Source of the DNA: Sphingomonadaceae bacterium
GTDB lineage: Bacteria > Pseudomonadota > Alphaproteobacteria > Sphingomonadales > Sphingomonadaceae
Reading direction: 5' to 3'
Assembly (NCBI GenBank): GCA_025359445.1
Contig: JANYGB010000048.1
Coordinates: forward strand, 1-61,536
DNA: 61,536 nucleotides
Position numbers and translations under genes: made by a program. The notes under the pieces are model-generated. The model was given only the letters and a program-made list of their open reading frames with translations. It was not told the DNA's origin and did not search any database. This document shows, one piece after another, positions 35,648 to 43,651 of this stretch. Numbering within the stretch: the stretch's first letter is position 1; every line of letters starts with the position of its first letter.

Positions 35648-35689
35648 GCAAAACCGGGCGCTGACAGGACTTGTCGGCGCCCGTTTTGC
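35648..35689 (+). terminator. Rho-independent terminator after ydbL
   Basis: The stem CGGGCGCTGACA pairs with TGTCGGCGCCCG (one G-T pair) around GGACT and is followed by TTTTGCG; the flanking GCAAAAC/GTTTTGC extends the pairing. It separates the ydbH operon from the ATP synthase genes. Confidence 0.85.
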
Positions 35690-35809
35690 GCGCCGGTTGA
35701 CTTCGCCGGGCACCTTGCCTAAGGGGACGGCGCTTCGCGGGAAAGCCTGTCTTTCCGGCGGATTTTCGTATTATTTGCCCGCATTTTCATCAGGAATGAC
35801 GTAACCTTC

Positions 35810-36136
35810 GTGGCGCAAGACCCCATCGATCAGACTACCCCGCCGCCGGCTGAAGATCCGGCGCTCGGCTCGTTGCAGTCGCGGATCGATGCCGCGCGCC
35901 GCGCCGAGGATGACCGGATTGCCCGCGATCATGCGCCGCTGCGCGATGCTGGCCGCTCGGCCGGGATGCAGGTTGCCTCGACCATGGTCGGCTATCCGCT
36001 TGGCGGAATCGTGGTCGGCTGGGGGCTGGACAGTCTGTTCGGGACCCGGCCGTGGATCATGATCGTATTGATGTTCCTCGCCTTTGCCGGTGCCTGCCTC
36101 CAGGTAGTGCGCGGCAATAACGACGCTTCGAAGTAA
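35810..36136 (+). CDS. atpI: AtpI-like F0F1 ATP synthase assembly protein
   Basis: A 108-residue protein from a GTG start; the only upstream ATG is followed at once by a stop. After an acidic N-terminus come two membrane helices (VASTMVGYPLGGIVVGWGLD and WIMIVLMFLAFAGACLQVVR) with the GYPLGGIVVGWGLDSLFGTRP signature of alphaproteobacterial AtpI. It assists c-ring assembly and possibly Mg2+ handling. It heads the F0 operon; F1 genes are not in this window. Confidence 0.88.
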   Translation: MAQDPIDQTTPPPAEDPALGSLQSRIDAARRAEDDRIARDHAPLRDAGRSAGMQVASTMVGYPLGGIVVGWGLDSLFGTRPWIMIVLMFLAFAGACLQVVRGNNDASK

Positions 36137-36166
36137 CTACGGCTTTAACCCAGGGATTTATGCAAA

Positions 36167-36946
36167 GTGGCAGGTGAAGCCAAAATCGACCCGATGCACC
36201 AGTTTTTGATCACGCCGATTGGCAGTGATACGCTGGCTGCGTCGCCCTTCCAGTTCACCAACTCGTCGCTATGGATGCTGATCGTGTTCGCCGCGATCCT
36301 GGCGTTCATGTGGGGCGGGATGAAGCGCCAGATCGTGCCCGGCCGGTGGCAGGTCGCGGTCGAAGGAATGACCGGGTTCCTCGACAATATCACCCGCACC
36401 TCGATCGGTGCCGAAGGCCGCCGGTACCTGCCGTGGGTGTTCACCGCATTTACCTTCATCCTGTTCTCCAACTGGATCGGCGCGATGCCGTTCGGGATCG
36501 TACCCGGCGCGCACCCGTTCACTGTTACCAGTCAGTTCAGCGTGACGATGTTCATGAGTGTGCTGAGCTTCGCAATCGTGCTCGGCGTCGGGTTCTGGAA
36601 GCACGGGCTGCACTTTTTCAGCCTGTTCGTGCCAGCGGGCGCGCCATTGCCGGTCAAGCTGTTTGTCGCGCCGATCGAGTTCGTCAGCTTCATGGTGCGC
36701 CCGTTCAGCCTCGGTCTGCGCCCGTTCATCGCCATGTTCGCGGGCCACGTCCTGCTCGATGTGTTCGGCAACTTCGTGGTCCAGGGGCTCAATGCTGGCG
36801 GTCCGCTTGGCTATGCCATATCGGCTTTGTGCTTTGTTGCCGTGATCGGGGTCAACGCTCTTGAGCTGCTGGTCGGGGCGATTCAGGCCTATGTCTTCGC
36901 GCTTTTGACAGCTTTGTACATCAACGATGCGGTCAACCTTCACTAA
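36167..36946 (+). CDS. atpB: ATP synthase subunit a (F0)
   Basis: A 259-residue membrane protein from GTG 36167 forming the two proton half-channels against the c-ring. The essential Arg is R185 in RPFSLGLRPFIAMFAGH. Other landmarks are LPWVFTAFTFILFSNWIGAMP and the last helices ELLVGAIQAYVFALLTALYI. The residue after the essential Arg is Pro (P186), whereas Leu is usual. Second gene of atpI-atpB-atpE-atpF'-atpF. Confidence 0.95.
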   Translation: MAGEAKIDPMHQFLITPIGSDTLAASPFQFTNSSLWMLIVFAAILAFMWGGMKRQIVPGRWQVAVEGMTGFLDNITRTSIGAEGRRYLPWVFTAFTFILFSNWIGAMPFGIVPGAHPFTVTSQFSVTMFMSVLSFAIVLGVGFWKHGLHFFSLFVPAGAPLPVKLFVAPIEFVSFMVRPFSLGLRPFIAMFAGHVLLDVFGNFVVQGLNAGGPLGYAISALCFVAVIGVNALELLVGAIQAYVFALLTALYINDAVNLH

Positions 36947-36994
36947 GTTTCAAAACCTATTTCTTTCAGCGTCTTTTCAATCGGAGTAATTAAA

Positions 36995-37222
36995 ATGGAT
37001 CTCGCTTCTGCAAAGGTTATCGGTGCCGGTCTCGCGGCAATTGGCGCAGGCGCTGCGGCTGCCGGTGTGGGCAACGTGTTCGGCAGCTTCCTCCAGGGCG
37101 CGCTGCGTAACCCGGGTGCCGCCGCTGGTCAGACCACGACGCTGTACATTGGCTTCGCGGCTGCGGAACTGCTCGGCCTGATGGCTTTCGCAGTTTCGAT
37201 GATCATCCTCTACGCCCAATAA
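36995..37222 (+). CDS. atpE: ATP synthase subunit c (F0)
   Basis: A 75-residue hairpin of two helices. The glycine-rich first helix is GAGLAAIGAGAAAAGVGNVFG, the polar loop carries R38-N39-P40, and the proton-binding carboxylate is E58 (FAAAELLGLMAFAVS). Multiple copies form the rotor ring. Alphaproteobacterial c subunits usually have this Ala-rich pattern. Confidence 0.97.
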   Translation: MDLASAKVIGAGLAAIGAGAAAAGVGNVFGSFLQGALRNPGAAAGQTTTLYIGFAAAELLGLMAFAVSMIILYAQ

Positions 37223-37288
37223 GACTTGGCAGTGATATTGTCCGGTCGGGGAATTGTTCCTCGGCCGACATTTTGATCGAGAGTAGAA

Positions 37289-37783
37289 ATGCCGCAAATC
37301 GCGCAACTCGCACTGGTCTACCAGTCGCAATGGTTCTGGCTGCTCGTCGTTTTGGCGGGGATTTATTTCGTCGTCGGCAAGGGCATTGTGCCCAAGGTCG
37401 AGGCGACCGTCGATAACCGCGATGCCACAATCGCGGCCGATCTGGCTGCGGCCGAAGCCGCCCGCGCCGAAGCCGATGCGGCTGAGGAACAATTGCGCGC
37501 CAACGATCTCGCGGCGCGCGGCTCGGCTCAAGCGACCACTGCCGAGGCCAAGGCCCAGGCGGCCAAAGCGGGCGAAGTGCGAATGGCCAAGGCCGACTTC
37601 AAGACCGCCAAGCTGCTGGCTGAAGCCGAAGCGCGGATCGCTAAATCGCGCAGTGCCGCGCTGGAGAGCATCGAAGGCGTTGCGGCAGAAGCTGCGGCAG
37701 AGATCGTCGCCAAGGTCTCAGGCGCGAAAGTCACCGCGGCTGCGGCGGCAAAGTCTGTGAAGGCGGTACTGGCCAATGTTTAG
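37289..37783 (+). CDS. atpF': ATP synthase subunit b' (F0 stator)
   Basis: A 164-residue protein with one N-terminal membrane helix (WFWLLVVLAGIYFVVGKGIVP) followed by a long Ala/Glu/Lys coiled coil (VEATVDNRDATIAADLAAAE onward). This is the b'-type subunit (also called atpX/atpG) that pairs with b in photosynthetic and many alphaproteobacterial ATP synthases. It overlaps the next gene by 8 nt, so the two stator subunits are coupled. Confidence 0.9.
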   Translation: MPQIAQLALVYQSQWFWLLVVLAGIYFVVGKGIVPKVEATVDNRDATIAADLAAAEAARAEADAAEEQLRANDLAARGSAQATTAEAKAQAAKAGEVRMAKADFKTAKLLAEAEARIAKSRSAALESIEGVAAEAAAEIVAKVSGAKVTAAAAAKSVKAVLANV

Positions 37784-38306
37784 TCTGACGCTCCTGTCCG
37801 CCGCAGCGGCGGGCCACGAAGAAGAAGCGACGGCGTTCGGCCTGGGCGCTGGCGGCTGGGTGGCGCTCGCAATGCTGGCGGTCTTCGGTATCATGCTCAA
37901 GGCCGGGGTGCCGGGCCTGGTTGCCGGCCTCCTCGACAAGCAGATTGCCGAAATCCGCAAACAGCTTGATGAAGCCAAAACCCTGCGCGCCGAAGCCGAA
38001 GCGCTGCGGGCGCAATATGCTGCAAAGATCGCCGGGGCCGAAGCCGATGCTGCGGCCATGGTCGAACACGCGCAGCACGAAGCCGAAGCAATCGTCGCGG
38101 CGGCCGAAGCCCAGACCACCGCGCTGATCGCGCGCCGCGAAAAGATGGCGCAGGACAAGATCGGTGCGGCTGAACGCGCTGCTTTGGCCGATGTGCGGGC
38201 CACAGCGGCACGTGCTGCCACGATGGCTGCGCAAGGCCTGATTGCCGAGAACCACGACGCGAAGGCCGACAAGCCGCTGGTCGATGCGGCGATCGCTGGC
38301 CTTTAG
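37776..38306 (+). CDS. atpF: ATP synthase subunit b (F0 stator)
   Basis: A 176-residue protein. One membrane helix (GAGGWVALAMLAVFGIMLKAG) is followed by a coiled coil with RKQLDEAKTLRAEAEALRAQ and a dense Ala/Glu repeat, ending in a short amphipathic part. With b' it forms the peripheral stalk linking a to F1 delta. Its N-terminus encodes GHEEEAT, a polar stretch common in this b type. A terminator follows, closing the F0 operon. Confidence 0.93.
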   Translation: MFSLTLLSAAAAGHEEEATAFGLGAGGWVALAMLAVFGIMLKAGVPGLVAGLLDKQIAEIRKQLDEAKTLRAEAEALRAQYAAKIAGAEADAAAMVEHAQHEAEAIVAAAEAQTTALIARREKMAQDKIGAAERAALADVRATAARAATMAAQGLIAENHDAKADKPLVDAAIAGL

Positions 38307-38344
38307 GCGCGACCTTTAAACGTGTTTACGAGCTTGGAGAGGGG

Positions 38345-38376
38345 GAAGGGGCAGTCCTAAGGGCCGCCCCTTCTTT
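38345..38376 (+). terminator. Terminator after the F0 operon
   Basis: GAAGGGGC (38345-38352) pairs with GCCCCTTC (38366-38373) and is followed by a short TTT. It lies between atpF and the convergent quinone oxidoreductase gene. The T-tract is short. Confidence 0.65.
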
Positions 38377-38378
38377 CG

Positions 38379-39359
38379 TCAGTAACCAGGCTCCAGTACA
38401 ATCTTCCCGATCACCTGCCGCGCGGCCATCGCCTCGAACCCTTCACTCCAGCGACTGAGCGGGAGCACGCGGTCGATGTGCGGATTGATGCTGCCCGCCG
38501 CCGCCATATCGAGCAGGGCATCGCGGATCCGCGCGCCGCGCTCGGGGAAGCGCCGGGCATATTCGCCCGCGCGCACGCCGACGACCGAGAAGCCTTTGAT
38601 CAGCGGGATGTTGGTCGAGATATCGGCGATGCGCCCGCCAGCGAAGCCCACCACCAGCAGTTTGCCGCCAAACGCCACGCAGCGGGTGCTCTCGTCGAAC
38701 ACAGCGCCGCCGACCGGATCGTAAACCAGATCGCACAGCGCGCCGCCGGTAATCTCTGCGACAGCTTCGCGGAACTTGCCCCGGACGAGCAGCACCGCAT
38801 CGGGCGCACAGGCCGCTTCGAGCGCGGCCAGCTTGTCCACCGATCCGCTGGCTGCGATGACCCGCGCGCCCAGCGCCTTGGCGAGGTCGCAAGCCGCCAG
38901 CCCAACCCCGCCGCTCGCGCCGTGGACCAGCACCCATTGCCCGGGCTTGAGGTCACCCAACTCGACCAGCGCGGTGTACGCGGTGCTGTAAGCCGCGCCG
39001 AACGCTGCGGCTTGCTGGACTGTCAGACCCGCCGGGACCTTGCGCACTGCGGAAACCGGCACAGCGACCTGTTCGGCGAAGCACCCCGTCTGGCGCCCGC
39101 CATAAACAAGGTCGCCGGGAGCCAGAGTGCTGCTCGCCGGGGCTTCGATCACCTCACCGGCAAATTCCAGCCCGAGCACGAACGGGAGCGGCGGTTTGAG
39201 CTGATAGAGGCCCTTGGTCATCAGCAGGTCAGGGAAATTGAGCGAAACGGCGCGGACGGCGATAAGTACCTCGCCGGGTGCACGGATCGGGGCATCGACT
39301 TCGCTCAGCTCCACCCCGGACAGGTCGGGGGACAGGCGCTCGGTGATGAGGGCTTTCAT
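38379..39359 (-). CDS. NADPH:quinone oxidoreductase-like MDR protein
   Basis: A 326-residue zinc-free medium-chain dehydrogenase/reductase. ATG 39359 gives the family N-terminus MKALITERLSPDLSGVEL; an in-frame extension upstream is discounted. Motifs: SLNFPDLLMTKGLYQ, PFVLGLEFAGEV, the nucleotide fold VLVHGASGGVGLAACDLAKA and YDPVGGAVFDEST. It probably reduces quinones or other electrophiles with NADPH. Third gene of a gloB-ORF-oxidoreductase run, a plausible detoxification operon. Confidence 0.9.
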   Translation of the reverse strand: MKALITERLSPDLSGVELSEVDAPIRAPGEVLIAVRAVSLNFPDLLMTKGLYQLKPPLPFVLGLEFAGEVIEAPASSTLAPGDLVYGGRQTGCFAEQVAVPVSAVRKVPAGLTVQQAAAFGAAYSTAYTALVELGDLKPGQWVLVHGASGGVGLAACDLAKALGARVIAASGSVDKLAALEAACAPDAVLLVRGKFREAVAEITGGALCDLVYDPVGGAVFDESTRCVAFGGKLLVVGFAGGRIADISTNIPLIKGFSVVGVRAGEYARRFPERGARIRDALLDMAAAGSINPHIDRVLPLSRWSEGFEAMAARQVIGKIVLEPGY

Positions 39360-39385
39360 GTTTAAGGTCCAATCTTGCAGGAGAC

Positions 39386-39736
39386 TCAGCTTCCTTTTGC
39401 GTCCCGCAAAATCTTGCCCCAAGCATTGATTGCGCCAGTGCCTACCGTTGCCAAGACAGCCCCACCTCCGGTTTTGGCTGCAATCTCGGATGCTGAATAG
39501 ATTTGAATGATAGGGGAGACAGAATTGGCGCGTTGGATGTAAACATAGAAGTCAGCTGGGTTGCCTACCTTCATGTTATTTTCGCTTGAAGAGGTACGCA
39601 CGGCGACGAGGCAGACAGAGCCATCTGAGCGATCTAAGAGCAATTCACCGATTGCTCCAAGGCGGGCGACGTGCCCGAACTCCGCTAATTTCTGCGCAGT
39701 GATATCTACGCCGCGACCAATAGTATCCTTGGAAAT
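39386..39736 (-). CDS. Small ORF with apparent ATT start, weakly PD-(D/E)XK-like
   Basis: The coding frame runs from just after gloB. AGGAGG (39742-39747) is 5 nt from an ATT at 39736, while the nearby out-of-frame ATG abuts it. The frame is closed by TGA/TAG upstream, so ATT, or a late TTG at 39643, must start it. The 116-residue product (MSKDTIGRGVDITAQKLAEF...) has RLGAIGELLLDRSDGSVCLV and AVRTSS, then ADFYVYIQ, faintly like PD-(D/E)XK proteins with Arg at the usual catalytic Lys. G+C is visibly lower than in its neighbours. Function unknown. Confidence 0.5.
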   Translation of the reverse strand: MSKDTIGRGVDITAQKLAEFGHVARLGAIGELLLDRSDGSVCLVAVRTSSSENNMKVGNPADFYVYIQRANSVSPIIQIYSASEIAAKTGGGAVLATVGTGAINAWGKILRDAKGS

Positions 39737-39748
39737 ACATCCCTCCTA

Positions 39749-40507
39749 TCAAAAACCGTCCTTCGCCGCCCGCAGCGCCGCAAAGGTCACCACTGCATCC
39801 CCGCCGCCCCAGCGTGCTGCGAGCGCTGGGTCATCGGCGCGCAGGAAGGGGTTGGTGGCAAGTTCGCGGCTAAGCAGCGTGGGGACCGTTGGCTTGCCCT
39901 CAGCGCGCAGCTTGGCGATCTGGGCGGCGTATTCCTGCAGTTCGGCATTGTCCGGATCGGCATGCAGCGCAAACCGCGCGTTCGATGCGGTGTATTCATG
40001 CGCGCAATACAGCAGTGTGGCTGGCGGCAGGGCCTTGATCCGGCTCAGGCTGGCCCAAAATTGGCTGGGCTCGCCCTCGAACATCCGCCCGCAGCCCAGC
40101 GCGAACACCGCGTCGCCGACGAAAGCCAGCTCAGCCTCGGGCAAGTGGTAAGCGATGTGGCCGTTGGTGTGGCCCGAAACGTCGATCACCTGCGCGATGT
40201 AATCGCCCAGCGTGACCGTATCGCCCGCGACCACCACGCGGTCGGGCGCAGTGCCGAGCTTCTCGACCTCAGCCGGACCGGTGACCGTGCACCCCGTCGC
40301 CGCCTTAATCGCCGCGTTGCCGCCCGCATGATCGGGGTGCCAGTGGGTGTTCCAGATCTGGGTGATCTGCCAGCCCTTGCCCTTGGCCTCACGCAAGTAA
40401 GCATCGGCATCGGGGGTGTCGATGCAGGTCGTCTCAAGGCTTTCCGGGTCGTGGACCAAGAAACCGTAGTTGTCGGACAAGCAGGCGAACTGGTGGATTT
40501 CGATCAT
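39749..40507 (-). CDS. gloB: Hydroxyacylglutathione hydrolase (glyoxalase II)
   Basis: A 252-residue metallo-beta-lactamase-fold enzyme that hydrolyses S-lactoylglutathione in methylglyoxal detoxification. The binuclear metal site is THWHPDH (H55, H57, D59, H60), with GHTNGHIAYH, FVGDAVFALGCGRMFEG and CAHEYT. The ATG at 40507 has AGGAG 7 nt upstream. First gene of the run with the ATT-started ORF and the quinone oxidoreductase. Confidence 0.94.
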   Translation of the reverse strand: MIEIHQFACLSDNYGFLVHDPESLETTCIDTPDADAYLREAKGKGWQITQIWNTHWHPDHAGGNAAIKAATGCTVTGPAEVEKLGTAPDRVVVAGDTVTLGDYIAQVIDVSGHTNGHIAYHLPEAELAFVGDAVFALGCGRMFEGEPSQFWASLSRIKALPPATLLYCAHEYTASNARFALHADPDNAELQEYAAQIAKLRAEGKPTVPTLLSRELATNPFLRADDPALAARWGGGDAVVTFAALRAAKDGF

Positions 40508-40542
40508 GGCGCTCTCCTGCAACAACCTTACACAACCATGCT

Positions 40543-40571
40543 CGTCATTGCGAGCGTACCGAAGCAATGCC
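40543..40571. repeat. CGTCATTGCGAGCG...GAAGCAATG short palindromic repeat
   Basis: CATTGC and GCAATG arms flank GAGCGTACCGAA. This pattern (CATTGCGAGCGNANCGAAGCAAT) is a common interspersed element in many bacterial genomes. It lies upstream of gloB. Single copy in this window, so the family assignment rests on memory of the pattern. Confidence 0.5.
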
Positions 40572-40592
40572 GAAGTGAGAGAGAGAGAAAGC

Positions 40593-40624
40593 AAAAGCCC
40601 GCCCGGATCGCTCCGGACGGGCCT
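40593..40624 (-). terminator. Rho-independent terminator downstream of rpsA
   Basis: On the minus strand the stem AGGCCCGTCCGGA pairs with TCCGGGCGGGCT (one G-T) around a GCGA loop and is followed by TTTTGCTTT. It lies about 100 nt beyond the rpsA stop, past the palindromic repeat. Confidence 0.8.
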
Positions 40625-40632
40625 TGCTAACT

Positions 40633-40716
40633 CGTCGTCCCGGACTTGATCCGGGATCGCTGGCCGCTGGGTAGGACCTGGCCGGCCAGCGGTCCCCGGT
40701 CGAGCCGGGGGCGACG
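40633..40716. repeat. CGTCGTCCCGG palindromic element downstream of rpsA
   Basis: Arms CGTCGTCCCGGACTTGATCCGGGA... and ...GGTCCCCGGTCGAGCCGGGGGCGACG pair imperfectly around CGCTGGCCG/CGGCCAGCG. It is related to the elements at 18367-18395 and 20449-20539 but is more diverged, with G-T and mismatched positions. Confidence 0.75.
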
Positions 40717-40721
40717 GGATA

Positions 40722-42440
40722 TCAGTCCTTCTTGGCCTTCAGCGCGGCACCGAGGATGTCGCCGAGCGAAGCGCCGGCATCCGACGAACCGTACTGTTCC
40801 ACCGCTTCCTTCTCTTCGTGGAGCTGACGCGCCTTGACCGAGAAGTTGGGCTTTTTCGAACGATCGAATCCGGTGACCATCGCATCGAGCTTCTGGCCGA
40901 CCTGGAAGCGGTCGGGGCGTTGCTCGTCGCGGTCGCGGCCAAGGTCGCTGCGCTTGATGAAGCCGGTGGCACCATCGTCGCCGGCTTGCACTTCAAGCCC
41001 GCCATCGCGCACTTCAAGAATGGTGACCGTAACCACGTCGTTCTTTTTGAGCCCGCTCGAAGCCGCAGCAGCAGCACTGCCAGCAGCCGCCGGAGCGCCC
41101 TTTTCAAGCTGCTTCATGCCGAGCGAGATGCGCTCCTTCTCGACATCGACGTCGAGCACGATCGCGGAGACCTGCTCGCCCTTGCGGTGCAGCGCCAGCG
41201 CGTCTTCGCCTGAGATGCCCCAAGCGATGTCCGACATGTGGACCATGCCGTCGACATCGCCATCCAGCCCGATGAACAGGCCAAATTCAGTGGCGTTCTT
41301 GACTTCGCCTTCGACATTGGAGCCCACCGGATACTTGTCGGCAAAAGCTTCCCACGGGTTCTGCGCAGCCTGCTTGAGACCGAGCGAAATGCGGCGCTTG
41401 TCGCTGTCGACCTCGAGCACGATGACGTCGACTTCCTGCGAAGTGCTGACGATCTTGCCGGGGTGGACGTTCTTCTTGGTCCAGGACATTTCCGAAACGT
41501 GAACCAGGCCTTCGATGCCCGATTCCAGTTCGACGAAGGCGCCGTATTCGGTGATATTGGTCACCACGCCGTGCAGCTTCGCGCCGACCGGGTACTTGGC
41601 GACGACGCCTTCCCACGGATCCGATTCCAGCTGCTTCATGCCGAGCGAGATGCGCTGGGTTTCCTGGTTGATGCGGATTATCTGCACCTTCACCGTGTCA
41701 CCGATATTGATGACCTCGTTGGGGTGGTTGACCCGCTTGTAGCTCATGTCGGTGACGTGGAGCAGGCCATCGATGCCGCCCAGATCGACGAATGCGCCGT
41801 AATCGGTGATGTTCTTGACCACACCGTCGATGATCTGGCCTTCGGCCAGTCCCGAGATCAGCCCGGTGCGCTGTTCGGCGCGGGTTTCTTCGAGCACCGC
41901 GCGGCGCGAAACCACGATGTTGCCGCGGCGGCGATCCATCTTGAGGATCTGGAACGGCTGAGGAATATCCATCAGCGGCTGCACATCGCGAACCGGACGG
42001 ATATCGACCTGGCTGCCGGGCAGGAAGGCCACGGCGCCATCAAGATCGACGGTGAAGCCGCCCTTGACCCGGCCAAAGATCACGCCGTCGACGCGCTTGC
42101 CTTCGCCAAATTCGCTTTCCAGCTTGTCCCACGCGGCTTCGCGGCGGGCGCGGTCGCGGCTGAGCATTGCTTCGCCGTCGGCGTTCTCAACGCGGTCGAC
42201 GTAGACTTCAACTTCGTCGCCCACGGACAGACCGTGCGGTTGGCCGGGCATTGCGAATTCACGCAGCGCCACGCGGCCTTCGCTCTTGAGGCCGACGTCG
42301 ATAACGGCCTTGTCGTTTTCAATAGCGGTAATGGTGCCCTTGACGACGCGGCCTTCAAAACCGCCATCCGCGGCACCGCCGAGGGATTCGTCAAGCATCG
42401 CGGCGAAATCGTCGCGGGTCGGGTTAGCCGTTGAGGCCAT
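40722..42440 (-). CDS. rpsA: 30S ribosomal protein S1
   Basis: A 572-residue mRNA-binding ribosomal protein with six S1 repeats. Repeats 3-6 show the repeated GVVKNITDYGAFVDLGGIDG, HVTDMSYKRVNHP and RISLGMKQLESDPW patterns. The N-terminal two (FEGRVVKGTITAIENDKAV, DGVIFGRVKGGFTVDLDG) bind the ribosome. It ends with a short acidic/basic tail (LGDILGAALKAKKD). The 590-nt region upstream probably carries a structured leader and promoter. cmk usually precedes rpsA in this group and does so here. Confidence 0.97.
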   Translation of the reverse strand: MASTANPTRDDFAAMLDESLGGAADGGFEGRVVKGTITAIENDKAVIDVGLKSEGRVALREFAMPGQPHGLSVGDEVEVYVDRVENADGEAMLSRDRARREAAWDKLESEFGEGKRVDGVIFGRVKGGFTVDLDGAVAFLPGSQVDIRPVRDVQPLMDIPQPFQILKMDRRRGNIVVSRRAVLEETRAEQRTGLISGLAEGQIIDGVVKNITDYGAFVDLGGIDGLLHVTDMSYKRVNHPNEVINIGDTVKVQIIRINQETQRISLGMKQLESDPWEGVVAKYPVGAKLHGVVTNITEYGAFVELESGIEGLVHVSEMSWTKKNVHPGKIVSTSQEVDVIVLEVDSDKRRISLGLKQAAQNPWEAFADKYPVGSNVEGEVKNATEFGLFIGLDGDVDGMVHMSDIAWGISGEDALALHRKGEQVSAIVLDVDVEKERISLGMKQLEKGAPAAAGSAAAAASSGLKKNDVVTVTILEVRDGGLEVQAGDDGATGFIKRSDLGRDRDEQRPDRFQVGQKLDAMVTGFDRSKKPNFSVKARQLHEEKEAVEQYGSSDAGASLGDILGAALKAKKD

Positions 42441-42840
42441 AAGTTGAGTATCCTACCAATGTTTCCGGCCGGGCGGTTTTTCCGCCGGTCTTTCTCCACG
42501 CCCGGCGGGATTGCCGGACACGGGCCAAAGGGCCGATGTTCCCCGCCGGGCCGAATGCCTTGGCGGGGGTCCGTGAATGCCAAAGCATCCGGGACCGCGC
42601 GCGACTAGGCGATGCGTTGCGGGAAAGCAAGGCATTTGGTGCCTCGGCAAGGGGACACCAGAGTGACAGGGGTGACAGCGTGTCACCCTGGAAAACAGAT
42701 ATTTAGCTTTAAAAAACAATACATGGCTTTGAGGTGACACTCGCGTAGGCGGGGCCTCTCCGGGGTTAGTCAGTTCAGCTGGCACGGCTTCATTTGCCAC
42801 AATCGGGCGATGTAGGAAAATTGGGAGAAAGCAAGGCGGT
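42441..42840. other. rpsA upstream region with hairpins and an AT-rich island
   Basis: No gene is visible. Close to rpsA the minus strand can form GGCGG-AAAAA-CCGCC and further GC-rich stems, a plausible leader of the kind used for r-protein feedback. At 42671-42689 GGGTGACA and TGTCACCC form an 8-bp inverted repeat spaced by 3 nt. It is followed by a strikingly AT-rich stretch (42691-42740), which stands out in this GC-rich window. A further GGTGACA lies near 42734. Confidence 0.4.
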
Positions 42841-42992
42841 GCTCGCGCAGAGATCGCAGAGGGCGCAGAGATTCAATTTGCGCCGCAGGCGTCAGGAATT
42901 CCTGGAGCAATTGAGCAAATTGAAAGCCGAATATCTGGCCGGCTTCGCCGAAAACGCTCCTTCTCTGCGAACTCTGCGGTCTCTGCGCGAGC
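42841..42992. repeat. CGCAGAG inverted-repeat element, copy 2
   Basis: The left arm GCTCGCGCAGAGATCGCAGA... and the right arm ending TCTCTGCGCGAGC are about 30 nt each and nearly perfectly complementary. Both are built from CGCAGAG-type heptads. The core carries GCGCCGCAGGC as in copy 1 (28478-28669). It sits between rpsA and cmk. Confidence 0.75.
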
Positions 42993-43030
42993 AAACTCTC
43001 CGCTCCTCTTGCGCCTCCGCGTGCATCAAC

Positions 43031-43651
43031 TTATTGCAGCAACAGCTCGACCGCGCGGATTGCCTCGGCAATTGCCTCCTCGCGCCCAGCGGTCGAGGTA
43101 TCAAGCACTAATGCATCGGGGGCCGCGATCAGCGGTGCTGCGGCCCGGCTGCTGTCCCGGGCATCGCGCGCTTCCAGGTCGGCGGCGATTTCGGCCAGGC
43201 TGACCGGCCGCCCAGCCGCACGCATTTCGTCATAGCGGCGCTGCGCTCGCGCGGGCACACTGGCGGTGATGAATAGCTTCACCTCGGCCTCGGGCGCAAT
43301 CACCGTGCCGATGTCGCGCCCGTCAAGCACCGCGCCGCCGGGCTGGGTCGCGAAGACGCGCTGCAGGTCATAGAGCGCGGCGCGGACCTCGGGATGGACC
43401 GAAACCCGGCTGGCGAGCCCGCCGGTGGCTTCGCTCCGCAGTTCGGGATCGGCGATCAGGTGGTCGGGGAAGTCGCACGCGGTGAGGGCGTCCTGGGGAT
43501 CGTCCGGATTGCCGCCATTCAGCGCGCACTGCAGCCCCACCGCACGGTAAAGCAGGCCGGTGTCGAGATGCGGCAAGCTGAAATGCGCTGCGAGCGCCAT
43601 GGCAATGGTGCCTTTGCCCGAGGCAGTGGGGCCGTCGACTGCGATGATCAT
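43031..43651 (-). CDS. cmk: Cytidylate kinase
   Basis: A 206-residue NMP kinase phosphorylating CMP/dCMP. P-loop [12 protein letters not shown] (4-15), the substrate site [11 protein letters not shown], the [22 protein letters not shown] motif and the LID-like [29 protein letters not shown] region identify it. The ATG overlaps the aroA stop (ATGA), so aroA-cmk are coupled, followed by rpsA as in many alphaproteobacteria. Confidence 0.96.
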   Translation of the reverse strand: MIIAVDGPTASGKGTIAMALAAHFSLPHLDTGLLYRAVGLQCALNGGNPDDPQDALTACDFPDHLIADPELRSEATGGLASRVSVHPEVRAALYDLQRVFATQPGGAVLDGRDIGTVIAPEAEVKLFITASVPARAQRRYDEMRAAGRPVSLAEIAADLEARDARDSSRAAAPLIAAPDALVLDTSTAGREEAIAEAIRAVELLLQ

